Positions 1 to 16,074 of a stretch of DNA of 64,000 nt are shown here, piece by piece. This DNA comes from Bugula neritina (taxonomy: Eukaryota > Bryozoa > Gymnolaemata > Cheilostomatida > Bugulidae). The notes below the pieces were generated by a model. It was not told the DNA's origin, ran no database searches, and was given only the letters and a program-made list of their open reading frames with translations. The stretch covers positions 22,184,767-22,248,766 of the forward strand of contig OZ037766.1 of the NCBI GenBank assembly GCA_964035545.1, given 5' to 3'. A program made the translations under genes and the position numbers. Position 1 is the first letter of the stretch. Each line of letters begins with the position of its first letter.

Positions 1-738
1 TGATGTTCACCATAACGCAGATTGAAATATATACTAGAAGTCTTGGAACTTCCACCAAAACATAAAAACTAGCGTTGGGGAAATGAATATAAATTTTGCC
101 AGTGTTTACTGTGTAAACACAATAAACCTGTATAATGAATAAGTGGCAAAAACATTATTATAGTATTGAGTTACAGACAACCATAGACTTAGACCGGAGT
201 CCAGGGGTGAGCAACATCTTCAAATCGCCCATTGCAACATTTTTTGCTGCTGAATGACCAGAAAAAAATGTGTGTGTTCTTTACTTGAACACTGCAAGAT
301 TTGTGTATCTTTCTGGCACTATAAAGAGCTTGGTTCCTATTTTGATGCATTATTTAATAGAAGCAATTTAGTTAGCAGCTTTTATCCATCAAGTAGAGAA
401 AGTTCTTGTTTCCATTGAAATTTTTTTTATTGAAGCATACATGGTGATAAAACTAAAAACATGTTTTAACTGAAACGAAAAAAGCTGTAAAACGAAAACA
501 TTTGGGTATGAGCAAAAGACGATTTTTTTCGTTAAATAATTAGTAAGGTCAAGAAGAAGGCAGTTCTACACAAAAGGTCACTTTGATCCCACAGCACTTT
601 ACAATAATATATTATTTATGTCCTAGTTTCGTAAATATTCTCATTTGAGTTTAAATTTTTTAACTTTAAAAATAATAACTATAAATTTAATCTAAAAAAT
701 ATTTCTCACTACTAATTAAAATTTAAATATATTCGAAC
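1..738. other. AT-rich flank upstream of ARL1
   Basis: No coding exon, RNA gene or mobile element was recognised here. The sequence is AT-rich with short homopolymer runs. It presumably contains the ARL1 promoter towards its right end, but no TATA box or initiator can be singled out. Confidence 0.5.
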
Positions 739-862
739 ATGCGGTCGTTAATTCGAAGTTTCAAACTTCCTGTTCCACCAAAGCTAAAAGTTGTCACGGT
801 TATATTATTACTAATATTGAGATCAAATAAATATTTTTTCGCGTTTAATGTAGCAGTTACAA

Positions 863-870
<8 letters not shown>
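739..870 (+). other. upstream ORF overlapping the ARL1 start codon
   Basis: An ATG at 739 opens a 43-codon frame (MRSLIRSFK at its start, a hydrophobic VILLLIL stretch in the middle) that runs out of frame past the ARL1 ATG at 863 and, unspliced, ends at 868-870. In spliced mRNA it would read on out of frame into exon 2. It matters only if the transcript starts upstream of 739, which the sequence does not show. It may be chance. Confidence 0.25.
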
Positions 871-4892
<4,022 letters not shown>

Positions 4893-4916
4893 CAGGCTAA
4901 AATTTTAACTTATGGA

Positions 4917-4922
4917 AATAAA
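4917..4922 (+). terminator. ARL1 polyadenylation signal
   Basis: A canonical AATAAA lies 25 bp downstream of the ARL1 stop codon on the same strand, which implies a very short 3' UTR. Confidence 0.7.
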
Positions 4923-5952
4923 TTCATCATCGCTAGCATTACAAGTCATTCCATGCTCAGAGTAGAAGTCAAAGGTCACTCAACTGAAATTGGCGCTCAT
5001 TTATAGATAGTTGCTAGTCACCCTATCAGTTTGTTGACATGTTTCTATTGACAACCAATTACAATATCTTAACTTATTCCCATTTCTTTATTGTCAATTT
5101 GCTGTACCAAAATATTTTCTATTTGCCACTCAGCAAGAATTTGGATTTCATGTCTATAGTTACCTTTCGGGCCAATCAGCTAGTTATCTGCTAGTAGTAT
5201 TTTATGCATATAGGTCATGAGCAAATAACTCCCATGTGTTAGGACTCGTTCACTTCTGTTGTAGGGTTGTCAACACAATTCATTGATAGTTATTAGATTA
5301 CTGTAATATATATTATTTAAATGTCTTCTTTTTCATGCTGAAGAAAACAATAATTTAATATACAATGATAATATATTAGTATATTAAATTACAATTATAA
5401 AATTTTAGTCTTTGATATTAATAAAAACATGAATAAATTCAACTCAAATGATACATCAGGTTACAGATGTAGGGAAAGAAATCTATAAGAGAATGATCAA
5501 GGAGATAATTATCATTATAATTATACTATAGTACAATAGTAAATGCATATCATATATTACAAAAGGTATAGCACCAACACTGGGATGATCTTAAGACGAC
5601 TGTAGCATTGCTTTCATAAATAAATAGAGTAACATTATAAATCATCACACATGTGGTGAAACTATAATCAAGTGTAAAATTTTACAATCATGTGATACAT
5701 AATTTGCTTCAATAACATTTACTGAATTCATTCTTGAGCAAATAAAATAAATTTGATGCATATCATAGTGCTGTCTTCAAAGATATGCAAAAATAGAATG
5801 TTTCTACAACCTTAACCAACCTGATGGGTAGTCAACTTGAGAGAAAGTATAAAAACAATAATTTAAAACATCCATAAATAATGGATAAAAAGTCAGTATA
5901 CAGAGAAAAGTTGTCAATGGGAAAGATATGAGCTGAAACGGAACAACACATG
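4923..5952. other. intergenic, ARL1/SNX8 convergent 3' ends
   Basis: No gene was seen. The two flanking genes end toward each other, so this kilobase should hold the 3' UTR of SNX8 on the minus strand. I could not pick out an SNX8 AATAAA on that strand. Confidence 0.5.
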
Positions 5953-8900
5953 CTACATGGTGATGCCAGGTCCAGCCATGGAGTGGGAGGGGCTGGTGGG
6001 TGGACTAACGGCTTTATTTTGGTCTGGTAACACTCTTTCTACCAATTGTAGCATGTTCTGCCAGCAATGTGACAGCTAAAAGATGCAGTAATTACATACA
6101 GTATTAGGATATATACAGTAATTACATACAGTATTAGGATATATACAGTAATTACATACAGTATTGGGACATATACAGTATTACATACAGTATTAGGACA
6201 TTTACAGTACACAAACATGAAGTGCACACTAAATATACACTAAATTAGCTTCCAAAGCAAATTATGATTCCTTTCAATGATAAACACCAATGTGCAGCAT
6301 CTTGCTAATTTCGTAATTATTGGAGTGACTTTAGAATAAGATTTTGGCTCTTTATACTAATTGGGCATCAATAAATTATATTATTCGATAGCCTGGTAAA
6401 ATATATTTTTCTTCCTCCGGCAACTTTCAATTTTCCATACACTATGCTTCGAAATCAAGCAGGCTTTAGTAGCAGTAATGGCCATTATTATGAAGGACAA
6501 AGGGTGCTTTGATGCATGGAAAAATAGTGCTGGTATACACTGAATAGAGTGGACTATAAAATAATAGAGAACACACTAGATAAAATAAATATAATACAGA
6601 CTACATAACATATATGCCATGCACATACAGCCTACAGTGGGTACATGCTGTGTATGATATATAGAGTATACAATGCATACAGTACTCAGTACATTAAATA
6701 CTACTAAATGTACACACCTCTGCATATCCCTCAGCCTCTACTCCGGCCATCTGTTTGAATGCAGTTGACAGCATCATCATGTTAGAATGAATCAGCTGAG
6801 TTTCCATCTGAATGCAGTACAAGGAGAAATAACTCCTGTTCTCCATATTTGTTATGGCACTTTCTTGCTATTAAACATTACAATAATAGTAATAATGCCT
6901 TTAGTATGGTACAATGCTATATCTTATCAATTGTATAGCGGGTATAAAACAAAAATAATTTCAACTATACTAAAACCGTTTGTAGGCACTGAAGGAAGAA
7001 TAAATTCCTTCAACATTTCCTTCATTTTATTATAGTAAGTACTGTACTTACAGCAAGAATTCGACTTTCAAATTGCTCCCCGTTTCCAACCTAAAACCAG
7101 TTCAACAGCAAAATTTTCAAAACCGAACACAAAACAGCAAAGCAGTGTTGCTAATTTTGTGTTTTCAATCACAGATTCATGTTTATAAACTTTACAATCC
7201 ACAGCTAGGATTTTGGAAAAACTCCAATGAAGTCCTATAGTCCATGATATGTGACAGGAGTTATTCATTGGCTAACTAATTACAAGGCCTGTTGACAATG
7301 GTAATCATATTTATTGTAACTGCCCTCATTATGTTAATAGTGCCAGCAATGCTCAGTGAGTGTCAAGCCTTTCACAGTGTTCTAACTTATGTAAACAAAC
7401 AAGCAGTAGACTATTTCAATACCGATGATTGAGCAAGCATAGTAGTGACTGGGTGTATTGTGAAACAGCCACACTGCATTGATTCAGGGGTCACAGTTTA
7501 GTGTCTTCAGCACAAAAGCTCTATATTGCAAGTCTGTCAAGCAGGGAAAGTGAAAGAGTAACTCCCTTTCTCAATGTTTAACACTATGTGGTTGAATTAA
7601 TTAAAAATAAAAACTCAAACTAATTTCAAAACTAATTAAATGCCTCCACTACTTCGAGATCTTTTAGTAAGATTGGCAATAATTAACAGTTCAAATGTAT
7701 TTGTTAACCTTTCACCTCTCACCACCATGTCCTGATATGATATGTATTTATCAACAATTTAAAAAACACAAGTTGCACAAGAAAAACATTTTGTAAGCAG
7801 AGGAGCTTAATGCTCATATTGAGAACAATTGGCTTTTCTACTCAACATTCATTCAGAGCTAGGATGGGCAGGTAAAGCTGAGTTTAAAATCTCTTAAAAA
7901 TACATCTAACAGTGTTCTCCGGCATCAAAATTATTGTGCACAGATTAAATCTATACTTTTAGCAGATTATGGTGCTTACCTCTGAACTCCTAACAGCTGC
8001 TTGCATTTGTTTTTTCTTAATACTTCCCATTTTATGGAGAGCTCTTTGGTGATCACTCAGCACACCTTTCTGGTGACGATCACAAAGATCCTGAACAAGA
8101 TATTAGATTGTGAATATATAAGTGATTAGATCTGAAACTCTGTATAAGCTATGAGCACTTCAACTACAGAAATAGTGCAAATGACAATTTTCAAAAGTGT
8201 AAGTTTAAAGGGTAACTAGTAGGTTGAAACTGCTACAAAATAAACAATTTATTTTACAAACCATCAGAGCTATCATGTAATCAAGTTCAATTCAGAAAGT
8301 ATAGTAGGTTCTGAGCCCATAATATACAAAATTTGCACTCAAGTGGCTAAACTATGTGTTTACTTATTTATCCTTTGTATTCTGAAACTGCATTACAAAC
8401 TCCTGGGTGAACTTTCATGTTGTGAACTAGCTAGCTAACTACTACTTATCATTCACTGCATTTAGTGCTTACTATCATGCCATGCACTTTGACAAAACAA
8501 AGTATCAACTACAAGTTTTTTGCTAAAGTTGAAGAATGCTAATACCATGTAGAACAGGTAAGCTCAATGCTTTACACTGCAACTCAAACTGCAAAATACA
8601 TACTCTAAATTAAGCCATAGTAACATTGCAGTTTAAACTTAAAACAGTTGAGCACTTTCTAAAAATTATTTCCTTCAGCACCTCATCATTATACAGAAGA
8701 TAACTTCAAATATGACGGATACATGACAAGTTTTCAAACTCAAGATCATGTATGTTTTCCAAATAACAGCAGTCAACTTCTCTTGTCTAATCTTTCCGAC
8801 ACCACAACATGCAACGCCTCCAAGAGATAAACCTATATTTATCAACTGTCAATAAAGTTTGAATGATTCTTGCAATAAACTTCATGTAGTCAAGTACCTC

Positions 8901-11900
8901 GAGTACTATACATGTACGTGTGTACACCACCCGCAACATTCACAAATACTTCATGAAAAGGTGCCATTCTATGAATTTTTTAACTCAATCAAGAAACAAG
9001 CCACTACAGGACAATAATCAGCAACAGAGGTGCAAAGAATTCACCAAGTGACTACATCATTTGCCAATGATAAAACCTCCGTGGCACGTAACTCGAAACA
9101 AGAACTTGCTTTGTAAATGTCACATTGTTTTCACAAACTTTAGTACTTATACGCATCCCATAATGAAGTTACATACATGCTGCAAATACTGCTTGTATTT
9201 TCTTCCTAAAGGCTTACTAAATTCATGTGGCAGGTTTCCTGATGTTTGTTTTTGACATATAAGCAGAGTTTGCTACAACTATTATAACAGTTGGAAATTA
9301 GTGAAATTGAGACAAATAACCATAGCTTGAACAGAACCCAACTTAATTGGTAACACTTTATATGCAGAAGGTAGGAAACAGTCGCGGTCTAGGGGTTAGA
9401 GCGATGGCTTAGTAAACACGAAGACATGGGTTCTATCCCCAGTCAAGGCCATCGGTGATGCTAGGAAGAGTATCCAGCCATAATTGCTTATGTGCCCCAT
9501 CTGAATAAGTCCTTCGACTGTTACAGGGATAGTGACCATAAAATTTTTGAATGTAGAAGGTGAAAACAATAGTTTCTCAGATTTTTCAATATTTAAATGG
9601 TGGTATCCGATAAATTGCATTTTCGGGTAGTGAAACAAATGTATCTACCAAAATAGGGAGTATAATGTTCTAATGTTGTGCTTATTATTTTACTCTTACT
9701 CTCTTACCCTGTAGGCTAATAGCAAGGCAAGAAATGCTTCCAGTTCCTCTAAAACTCTCAGCTCTTCATTGGCTGCTTTCCTTGTGGCCTTTTCCGAGAG
9801 AGCTGAATACTCGACGGACATGTGTTTAAACCCCTTCTGCAACGTCTGCCAGTTTGTTGAAGATCCTGTGGCCCAGGCAGTCGACGAATTTGCAGTCATT
9901 GCACTGGTAAACAAAATTATAATTCTAAATTCTTAAAATTGAAGTTTGATAGAAAATGTTTAAAGCAAGCAAATTCATGAGTGGAACTATTCCAACTACA
10001 GAAAATACAAATTTTTGCAAGTGAGATACTTTATCACTAAACTAATGCCAAAGCATAAAAATCAAGAAGATGACGTGAAATCGATACATATAAAAATTAT
10101 TTCCTTTCAACAGAAGTTTTGGGAAAGGAGTGAGTATGTGAAGACGAATTTTTCTTTAAATGAAAAATCATGTTTCTATAAAGTATGTCACGGGTTTAGG
10201 TGCCTAAGTATGATCTAATAATGAATTATAAAAAACTCTATTTCAAATACAACGAAACATTGAAAATCATGAAATTACTGAAAGGAAGCTAAATGTTACT
10301 AATTTGTTTCAATATTAACCAAAGTAAGAAAACTAAATGAGAATTGAGCAGAAGTGAAAAAGACTGAGTGATTAAATGAATATAAAACAATGATTGGGAG
10401 GTAGGAATTTGGGGATTGGTGAAAAGTGAGTGAATAGGAGTGACGCTATAATCAATAAAACTTACTCGAGTTCCACTGCAATTTTTTTCATATCAACGGA
10501 GAGTTCCAGAGAGCGTCGCACTAGTCTATCCATTACCTCTTTCAGTCTAGACACACTCTGGACAAGAGTAGATATAAAACTTCTGCTACTTGCATATTGC
10601 ACTTGAGTGTCCATTGGTACCAGCTCCTTCAATCACAGCGCATGTAATAACAGTAAGAATCAAACTAGGCCAATGACATCACAGGTAGCATTATCAGGGA
10701 AAATGACCAATCGATTGAATTAATGAATAACTAAACAAAAAGGTTAACAAGTGCAAAGTTTACGTATAAACTACAATGCCTACGGAGTTTTTTCTAAACT
10801 TGATGCCACATGATGGGTGCATTGTTAAACTATATGTGAATGTGATGTTAAATTCTATAGCATATAGATCATTAAATAGACATCAGGTATAGCTAGTCTT
10901 AGTATTAAACTAGTATCCAAGTGTAGTGATGAAGATTGTAACATATACAACAATCCCAGTTGGGACTCACTTTGGCTTTGAGTGCCAGCTCATTGGTCAT
11001 AAACTCGTCAGGGGCACTTCGGAAGTTGTCTCTCAACTTTGATTGGCAGTCCTAAGAGAGAACATTTACAGAACATTACAGCAACAGAATATACAACAAA
11101 TTTAAATGCTGGAGGTGATTACATTTGATAATAATAACTATGTCAAGCAGCATGTCAACACAAACTCCCTGAAACAATTTAAAATGCACTAAAAATATTT
11201 AATCACAACATTTAACAAAAAACACCCAAATATCCATCTCACAGAAACTTCTTACAACTGTCACATGCATCTATTCATCTACCGGCTATACTACACCGTG
11301 TATTGGTAATACTACAACATAGAGGAATATCTTACTGAGCCATTGAATGTGAGGAAGTATTTAAGAACGCCGAGTCTGTCCTCAGCAATCACTGGATGTC
11401 GAGCTATGATGTTCAGAAACCTTCTCAGAGACTTTCTCCGACTTTCCAGAAACTCTGTGGAATTGGCTATAAAAAGGGACAGGGAAACTGCAGGTCAAGT
11501 TCACTGGTGAAGTCACATTAAAGTTCAATGTTTAGTGTTATACACTACAGAGTATCATTTATTAAGTCTAGTGTTACAGTAATCAAAGAACAACATACAT
11601 GTGCAGTGCATTCAAAACCCATACATTCAGATCTGACTAGTTATATTTATACAGTGTTAAACTATGTAAGATTAATTGGCTACATCTGAGATACAGCTTC
11701 ATAGTCTTCAACTCAGACAACCTAATGGCGACACCAAGTACGGTGGTGAAGATAATTACTACAAACTAAAACTAATATAACAAATAATATAATAATATAA
11801 CTAATATTACAAATATAACTTTGTTTTATTGGGCTTTTTGTTACTTGGGTCAGTTATTGGAATAATTATAACTGTAATATATGCTGTATATATCCATACC

Positions 11901-14900
11901 AATACTTGTCAGTTTACATATATACACTCATACTAATCGGTTTGAGTTTGAACTTGAAATCAACCTTAATTAGATAAGTCAGCTTTTGGTTTTATATAAT
12001 TTGTAATTCCATTAGAAATAAAGAGACAAGAGTTTACAAGTATTCCACTAGAGTTAGCCGAAGTCTTCATTAAAATAACTTTCTTTATTGAAGGTTGAAA
12101 AAAAGGTGTTCTAACTTTTAATGTTCAAATGAGTCCAAATATGCTATAACTACAAAAACAAACACACAAGTCTGAAACTGTAGTTAGCTGATGGCTAAGA
12201 TTTTTCTGGACATCATAATATTACATATATGAAACTAATCAGCCCTGCTTTAATGTAAATAACATAGCAGTGGCTAATCATTTACCAGCAAACTTTTTAG
12301 GAGGTAGAGAGGGTATAATTCTATATGGATATCTGTGTACGAGGGCTTCATGTAAGGCTATGAAATCATTGTATCTTCTCCCAACAGTCATCTTGTACCT
12401 CTAAAATAGAATTACACATATCTTTCAGGCAGTGGTCGCAGTGGTAGTAGTAGTGGTAGTAGTAGTATTGGCAGTAGTATTAGTAGCAGCAGCAGCAGTA
12501 GTAGTATCAGTAGTAGCAGTGTAGTAGTGGTGGTGATAGCAATGACAGCATCAGTGATTTTAACCAAAATAGTTTGGAAGTCAACAGTTCATAATTTGAC
12601 AGGTTTTCTCTTGCCCTACACAGTGTATAGTATAACATAAACCCGCCTCTGCCAAGCAACCAGCAAACCTATTTTTGACAGCCTGAAAATATAATTCTTT
12701 ATTGGCAACTTATTATTGGTACATTTCCACAATGAAATGGCAGTTCTGCCCAGCGGAACCTGCACACCGCAGTGGTGTATTGATACTACATTTATATACT
12801 GTGGTGATAATGAAAGCTGTGTTGACTGCATGAAACGAGATGGCATCTTACAAGGTGAAAGCAAATTAAGACTGTAAGACACTAATCTGTTGGAATATTG
12901 AAGCAATTCTAATATGAAAAAATGAAATAGTTGAATCAACTGCTTGAGTATACTGTCTTCGTGAAAAGCTACTTGAAATCCAGCCACCCGAGACCCCATT
13001 TTGATTGAGTAGCATGAATATCTAACTATTTTCAATCATTTCATCAGTTTTTGAGTGTGGGTGGACCCTGCCTATTTACAACTGTGAATAAGTGTTAGAA
13101 AGCCAGCTGTAGAAACTCCTCATATTGGCAAAACCTGGCAGCTGCTTTTGTGATTAAATTTATGACGAAATAATTCCATCCCAAAGTCAAGATCAATAAA
13201 ATTTCTAGTAATCAACAAGGCTTCACGTGGTGTTTGTAGAAATGTAAACAAGGCTTAATGGGAATATAACTCAATCAAAGTTCAAGCTTTAGACTCAGTA
13301 ACTCAATTTTAGCTAGCTGTAAATTGTAGATTTATGCAGTACTACAGCATAGTGGCACCCCTAGAAGCCATCTGGTAATTATTAGTGTTGTTAATACAGT
13401 GTAACTATACGAAGCAAATATGCTATGATATAACACACTATAATAATAACATACTGTAATGGTAAAGCTATACTGAAGAGAGCTAGAACTTTTATTTATC
13501 TTGAAGGTCAAAATAAAATAGTTTATTCAAGTAGTTAAAAATCGAGTTGTTAATTTGTATGACTTTAGAAATCTGTACTGTAGTTGAACAGCCTAAAGAT
13601 TCTAAGTAGGAGTAAAGGTGGAAGGTGTCACAGGTGCTAACTTAAGTGTTACAAAGCCAGCAATTAGCAATACAATGTGATAAACTGCTGTGTACTATAA
13701 ATCAACCTGTGAATGAATACTGAAAGCAGTAGGCTTTAATTAGCACTAGTAAAGTTACTCATGGAAAACATGAACAGCTATTCATTGGGCATTAGCACTC
13801 CAAATAGACTGACGAGTTCTTGAATGATACTCTTTCTAAGGCAAAAGAGGTAGGTGCAGTAATAGAGAAATTGAGAAAAGCCTGTGTTCTAGATTAGAAA
13901 TGAAAGAACTTAGGCTATCTCAATTTCTCCACTACTGCTCCTACATAAGCCAAAAACCTCAACTTTTGCTCAGCAATTAAAAGTAATTGAGGAAGATGGA
14001 ATTTGTGTGAAAAGATATCTAAATAATTTCCTAGGTTCCAAACTAAGCTGACATTAAATTACCGATTGAAAACTCTAGTTTTGTAAGAATGTACGCAGCC
14101 CACTTGACAATGATAGTTAGTATTAAAAGAAGTTGTCACAGTGAAAACCTGATGATAAATTGGGAAAAAACTCTCTATCCGCCACTTTAGACTGCAGATC
14201 ATTACTATAATACTGAAAATACAGCATCAGTCAAATTACATTATTCAAACTAATAGGTGCCACTATGTAGTGAAAGAAAGCTCTATCAACTAAACTTGTA
14301 GAAATTGGTAAGTTAACCATAAAACAAATACACTATTTTAATTTAAATTTTTCATAAAACTTATAACTAATAAGTGCTTAAATGTGTGCATATATAAGCT
14401 TATAAACACATTCAAAACAACAAATTACAGTTTTTAGAGTATTTAAAATTTAAGTAAACAGGGCATAAGTTTAGAGTCAATGTTGTATGGAGTGATTTAC
14501 TGCTGAATTAGTTAAATCTATAGTATTATTCACCTGACTGGTAACACTGTATTCCACATGCTTTAGTATAACACCCTTCTTCTCCGGAACCAAGTCTACT
14601 TTGATAGAGTCAATCTCACTTAGCTCTAAGTATGATAAACTCAACATAGTAGTTGTGTTGTTGTTCTGTATCCGCAGCTTTGCACTCTCTTGCTTTAGTT
14701 CACACAATTCTCCAATATTTGGTGTAGGCAGCTCTGTATTAGCAGAAAGTTACCATCGTAAGTAGTGCTAGTAGCAGTATTAGTAGCAGTAGTAGTATTG
14801 GTAGTGCTAATAGTAGTATTAGTATTGGTAGCATTAATATTGGCAGTATTAGTATTAGTGGTAATAGTATTAGTAGTCACAGCAGGAGTAGTAGTAGTAA

Positions 14901-16074
14901 TAGTAGCAGTAAATTAATAATTAATTAAATAAGTAATGCAGAAAAAATTGCCTGACCTACAGTCACTTATATGCCAACATAGTCAATACCTTTGCCTGAG
15001 AATGATTCCAAAAGTTTTTCGTTAACAGATTTTCCTTGCTGAGCCAGAGCACAGAGTGCTAGAGCTTTGTAAACACCAGTTCTTGTTAAATGACCTTGAC
15101 CATTACTAGACAACTCTAAAATCTACAAAGCAAACATTATTTTCATTAGTAAATTCGATTTGAATATTTTATGCTGCTCCTAAGAAAATGTAACATGAAG
15201 TAACGACAGTCAGAATTAAAAATATTCAAGTTTTTCAATATTAACCAGAGACATATTGGTATTTACCTTGAAAAGCCATCTTGAAAACCGTGACAGTAAG
15301 TTGGTAGTTTTAAATCTAAAGGCTTAGCTGTCAAATTATTATTAGAAAGTAACTTAGCATATGTAATTAGATAAAGTTAAGCACAACTTCGTGATTAGGG
15401 TTTATGGAGAATAAGACTTTAGTGATCAAACTTGAATGCTACTAATGATAAAAACTAGATCAAAATAATATGATTATAACTTTTAAGTAATAAGTTGATC
15501 CACTTCCAGCACGGGTATTGTGTAGTTTTAGTTTTAATCATATAATCACTCTCTAGTAACTATACTAACAGTCACCAGCATATACAGCCGATAACAATTA
15601 TAGGGAAACGCCCCCTTCTAATCGCTATCGACCTTTTCAACTTTTCTATCTAGGTCAATTAAAACATTAGCGTGACCTTAGAACTTGTCAGTTTGTATCA
15701 GCATTCACTAAATGATTCAGTATTGTAAATATTACCATACAATAAAATTGCTGAAAAAGCCCAGAATTTTAAATATTTCCACTAAGTTTAACAAAACCAC
15801 CAGTCTGACCTGCGTCAATGTCACAGTATCTAGTCCAACTTTCCCTACAAAAATTTTCATAAATGACTCTTTTGTAAGGTGATCTTGTGTAGGACATAAT
15901 GTTTCATAAACCTCTCTGTAGAAAGCCGGGACAGACCCTAAAACATTAAATAGTCGTGTTAAACTGTATTTTAATAACGAGCATATTGCCTATAAAAAGT
16001 GTTCGAACAAACCGGCAACAGTTTTAAATACAAATAATAATATTTTACTTGCCAAAAGACATGTCTACCGCCAT
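5953..16074 (-). CDS. SNX8: sorting nexin 8 (SNX8), complete, 13 exons
   Basis: Exons in reading order are 16074-16053, 15937-15810, 15122-14990, 14733-14534, 12400-12286, 11466-11336, 11051-10971, 10626-10466, 9903-9708, 8090-7980, 7090-7052, 6867-6718 and 6075-5953, totalling 529 residues with phase kept at every junction. The N-terminus (SVPAFYREVYETLC...) is an EH/EF-hand-like region absent from the human reference isoform I remember. The PX domain starts near residue 145 (VDLVPEKKGVILKHVEY, then GRRYND with the lipid-binding Arg-Tyr, then PSLPPKKF). A BAR domain follows, with the SNX8-typical DLCDRHQKGVL, HQRALHKM and YFSLYC...ETQLIH blocks. The tail is a Ser/Pro-rich SPPTSPSH. SNX8 binds phosphoinositides and tubulates endosomes in endosome-to-TGN transport. 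Intron 1 uses a GC donor. Start 16074 is chosen over the in-frame ATG at 16062 as the longer option; either is possible. Confidence 0.94.
6086..6204. repeat. 30-bp minisatellite, four copies
   Basis: The unit cagtaattacatacagtatt plus about ten more bases repeats about four times with a few differences in the last two copies. It lies in SNX8 intron 12, only about 10 bp upstream (in transcript sense) of the acceptor of the last coding exon, so it forms the polypyrimidine/branch region. Confidence 0.8.
9378..9557 (+). mobile_element. tRNA-derived SINE, degenerate copy, SNX8 intron 9
   Basis: It starts with a box-A-like 'ggtctaggggttagagcg' and a degraded box B ('gggttctatcccc'), then shares the body motif 'gctaggaagagtatccagcc...aattgct' with the better copies at 16935 and 56143. 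Imperfect direct repeats (agaaggt followed by A/G-rich sequence) flank it. It is a shorter, older member. Confidence 0.75.
12420..12520. repeat. degenerate GTA/GCA trinucleotide tract
   Basis: Runs of gtagtagtggtagtagtag and agcagcagcagtagtag lie in SNX8 intron 4. A related tract (gtagtagcagtattagtagc...) is in intron 3 near 14755-14915. Low complexity only. Confidence 0.75.
13851..13943. mobile_element. MITE-like palindromic element, copy A
   Basis: The left end (taggtgcagtaatagagaaa) and the reverse complement of the right end (taggagcagtagtggagaaa) match over about 30 bp with few differences, giving terminal inverted repeats around a short centre. A second copy with the same termini is at 62764-62933. 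It sits in SNX8 intron 4. No transposase is encoded and the superfamily was not identified. Confidence 0.6.

Noticed and set aside
12616-13035. 139-codon minus-strand open frame in SNX8 intron 4
   Set aside because: No recognisable domain and no splice-compatible link to SNX8 exons, which are accounted for without it. Chance or an eroded repeat is more likely.
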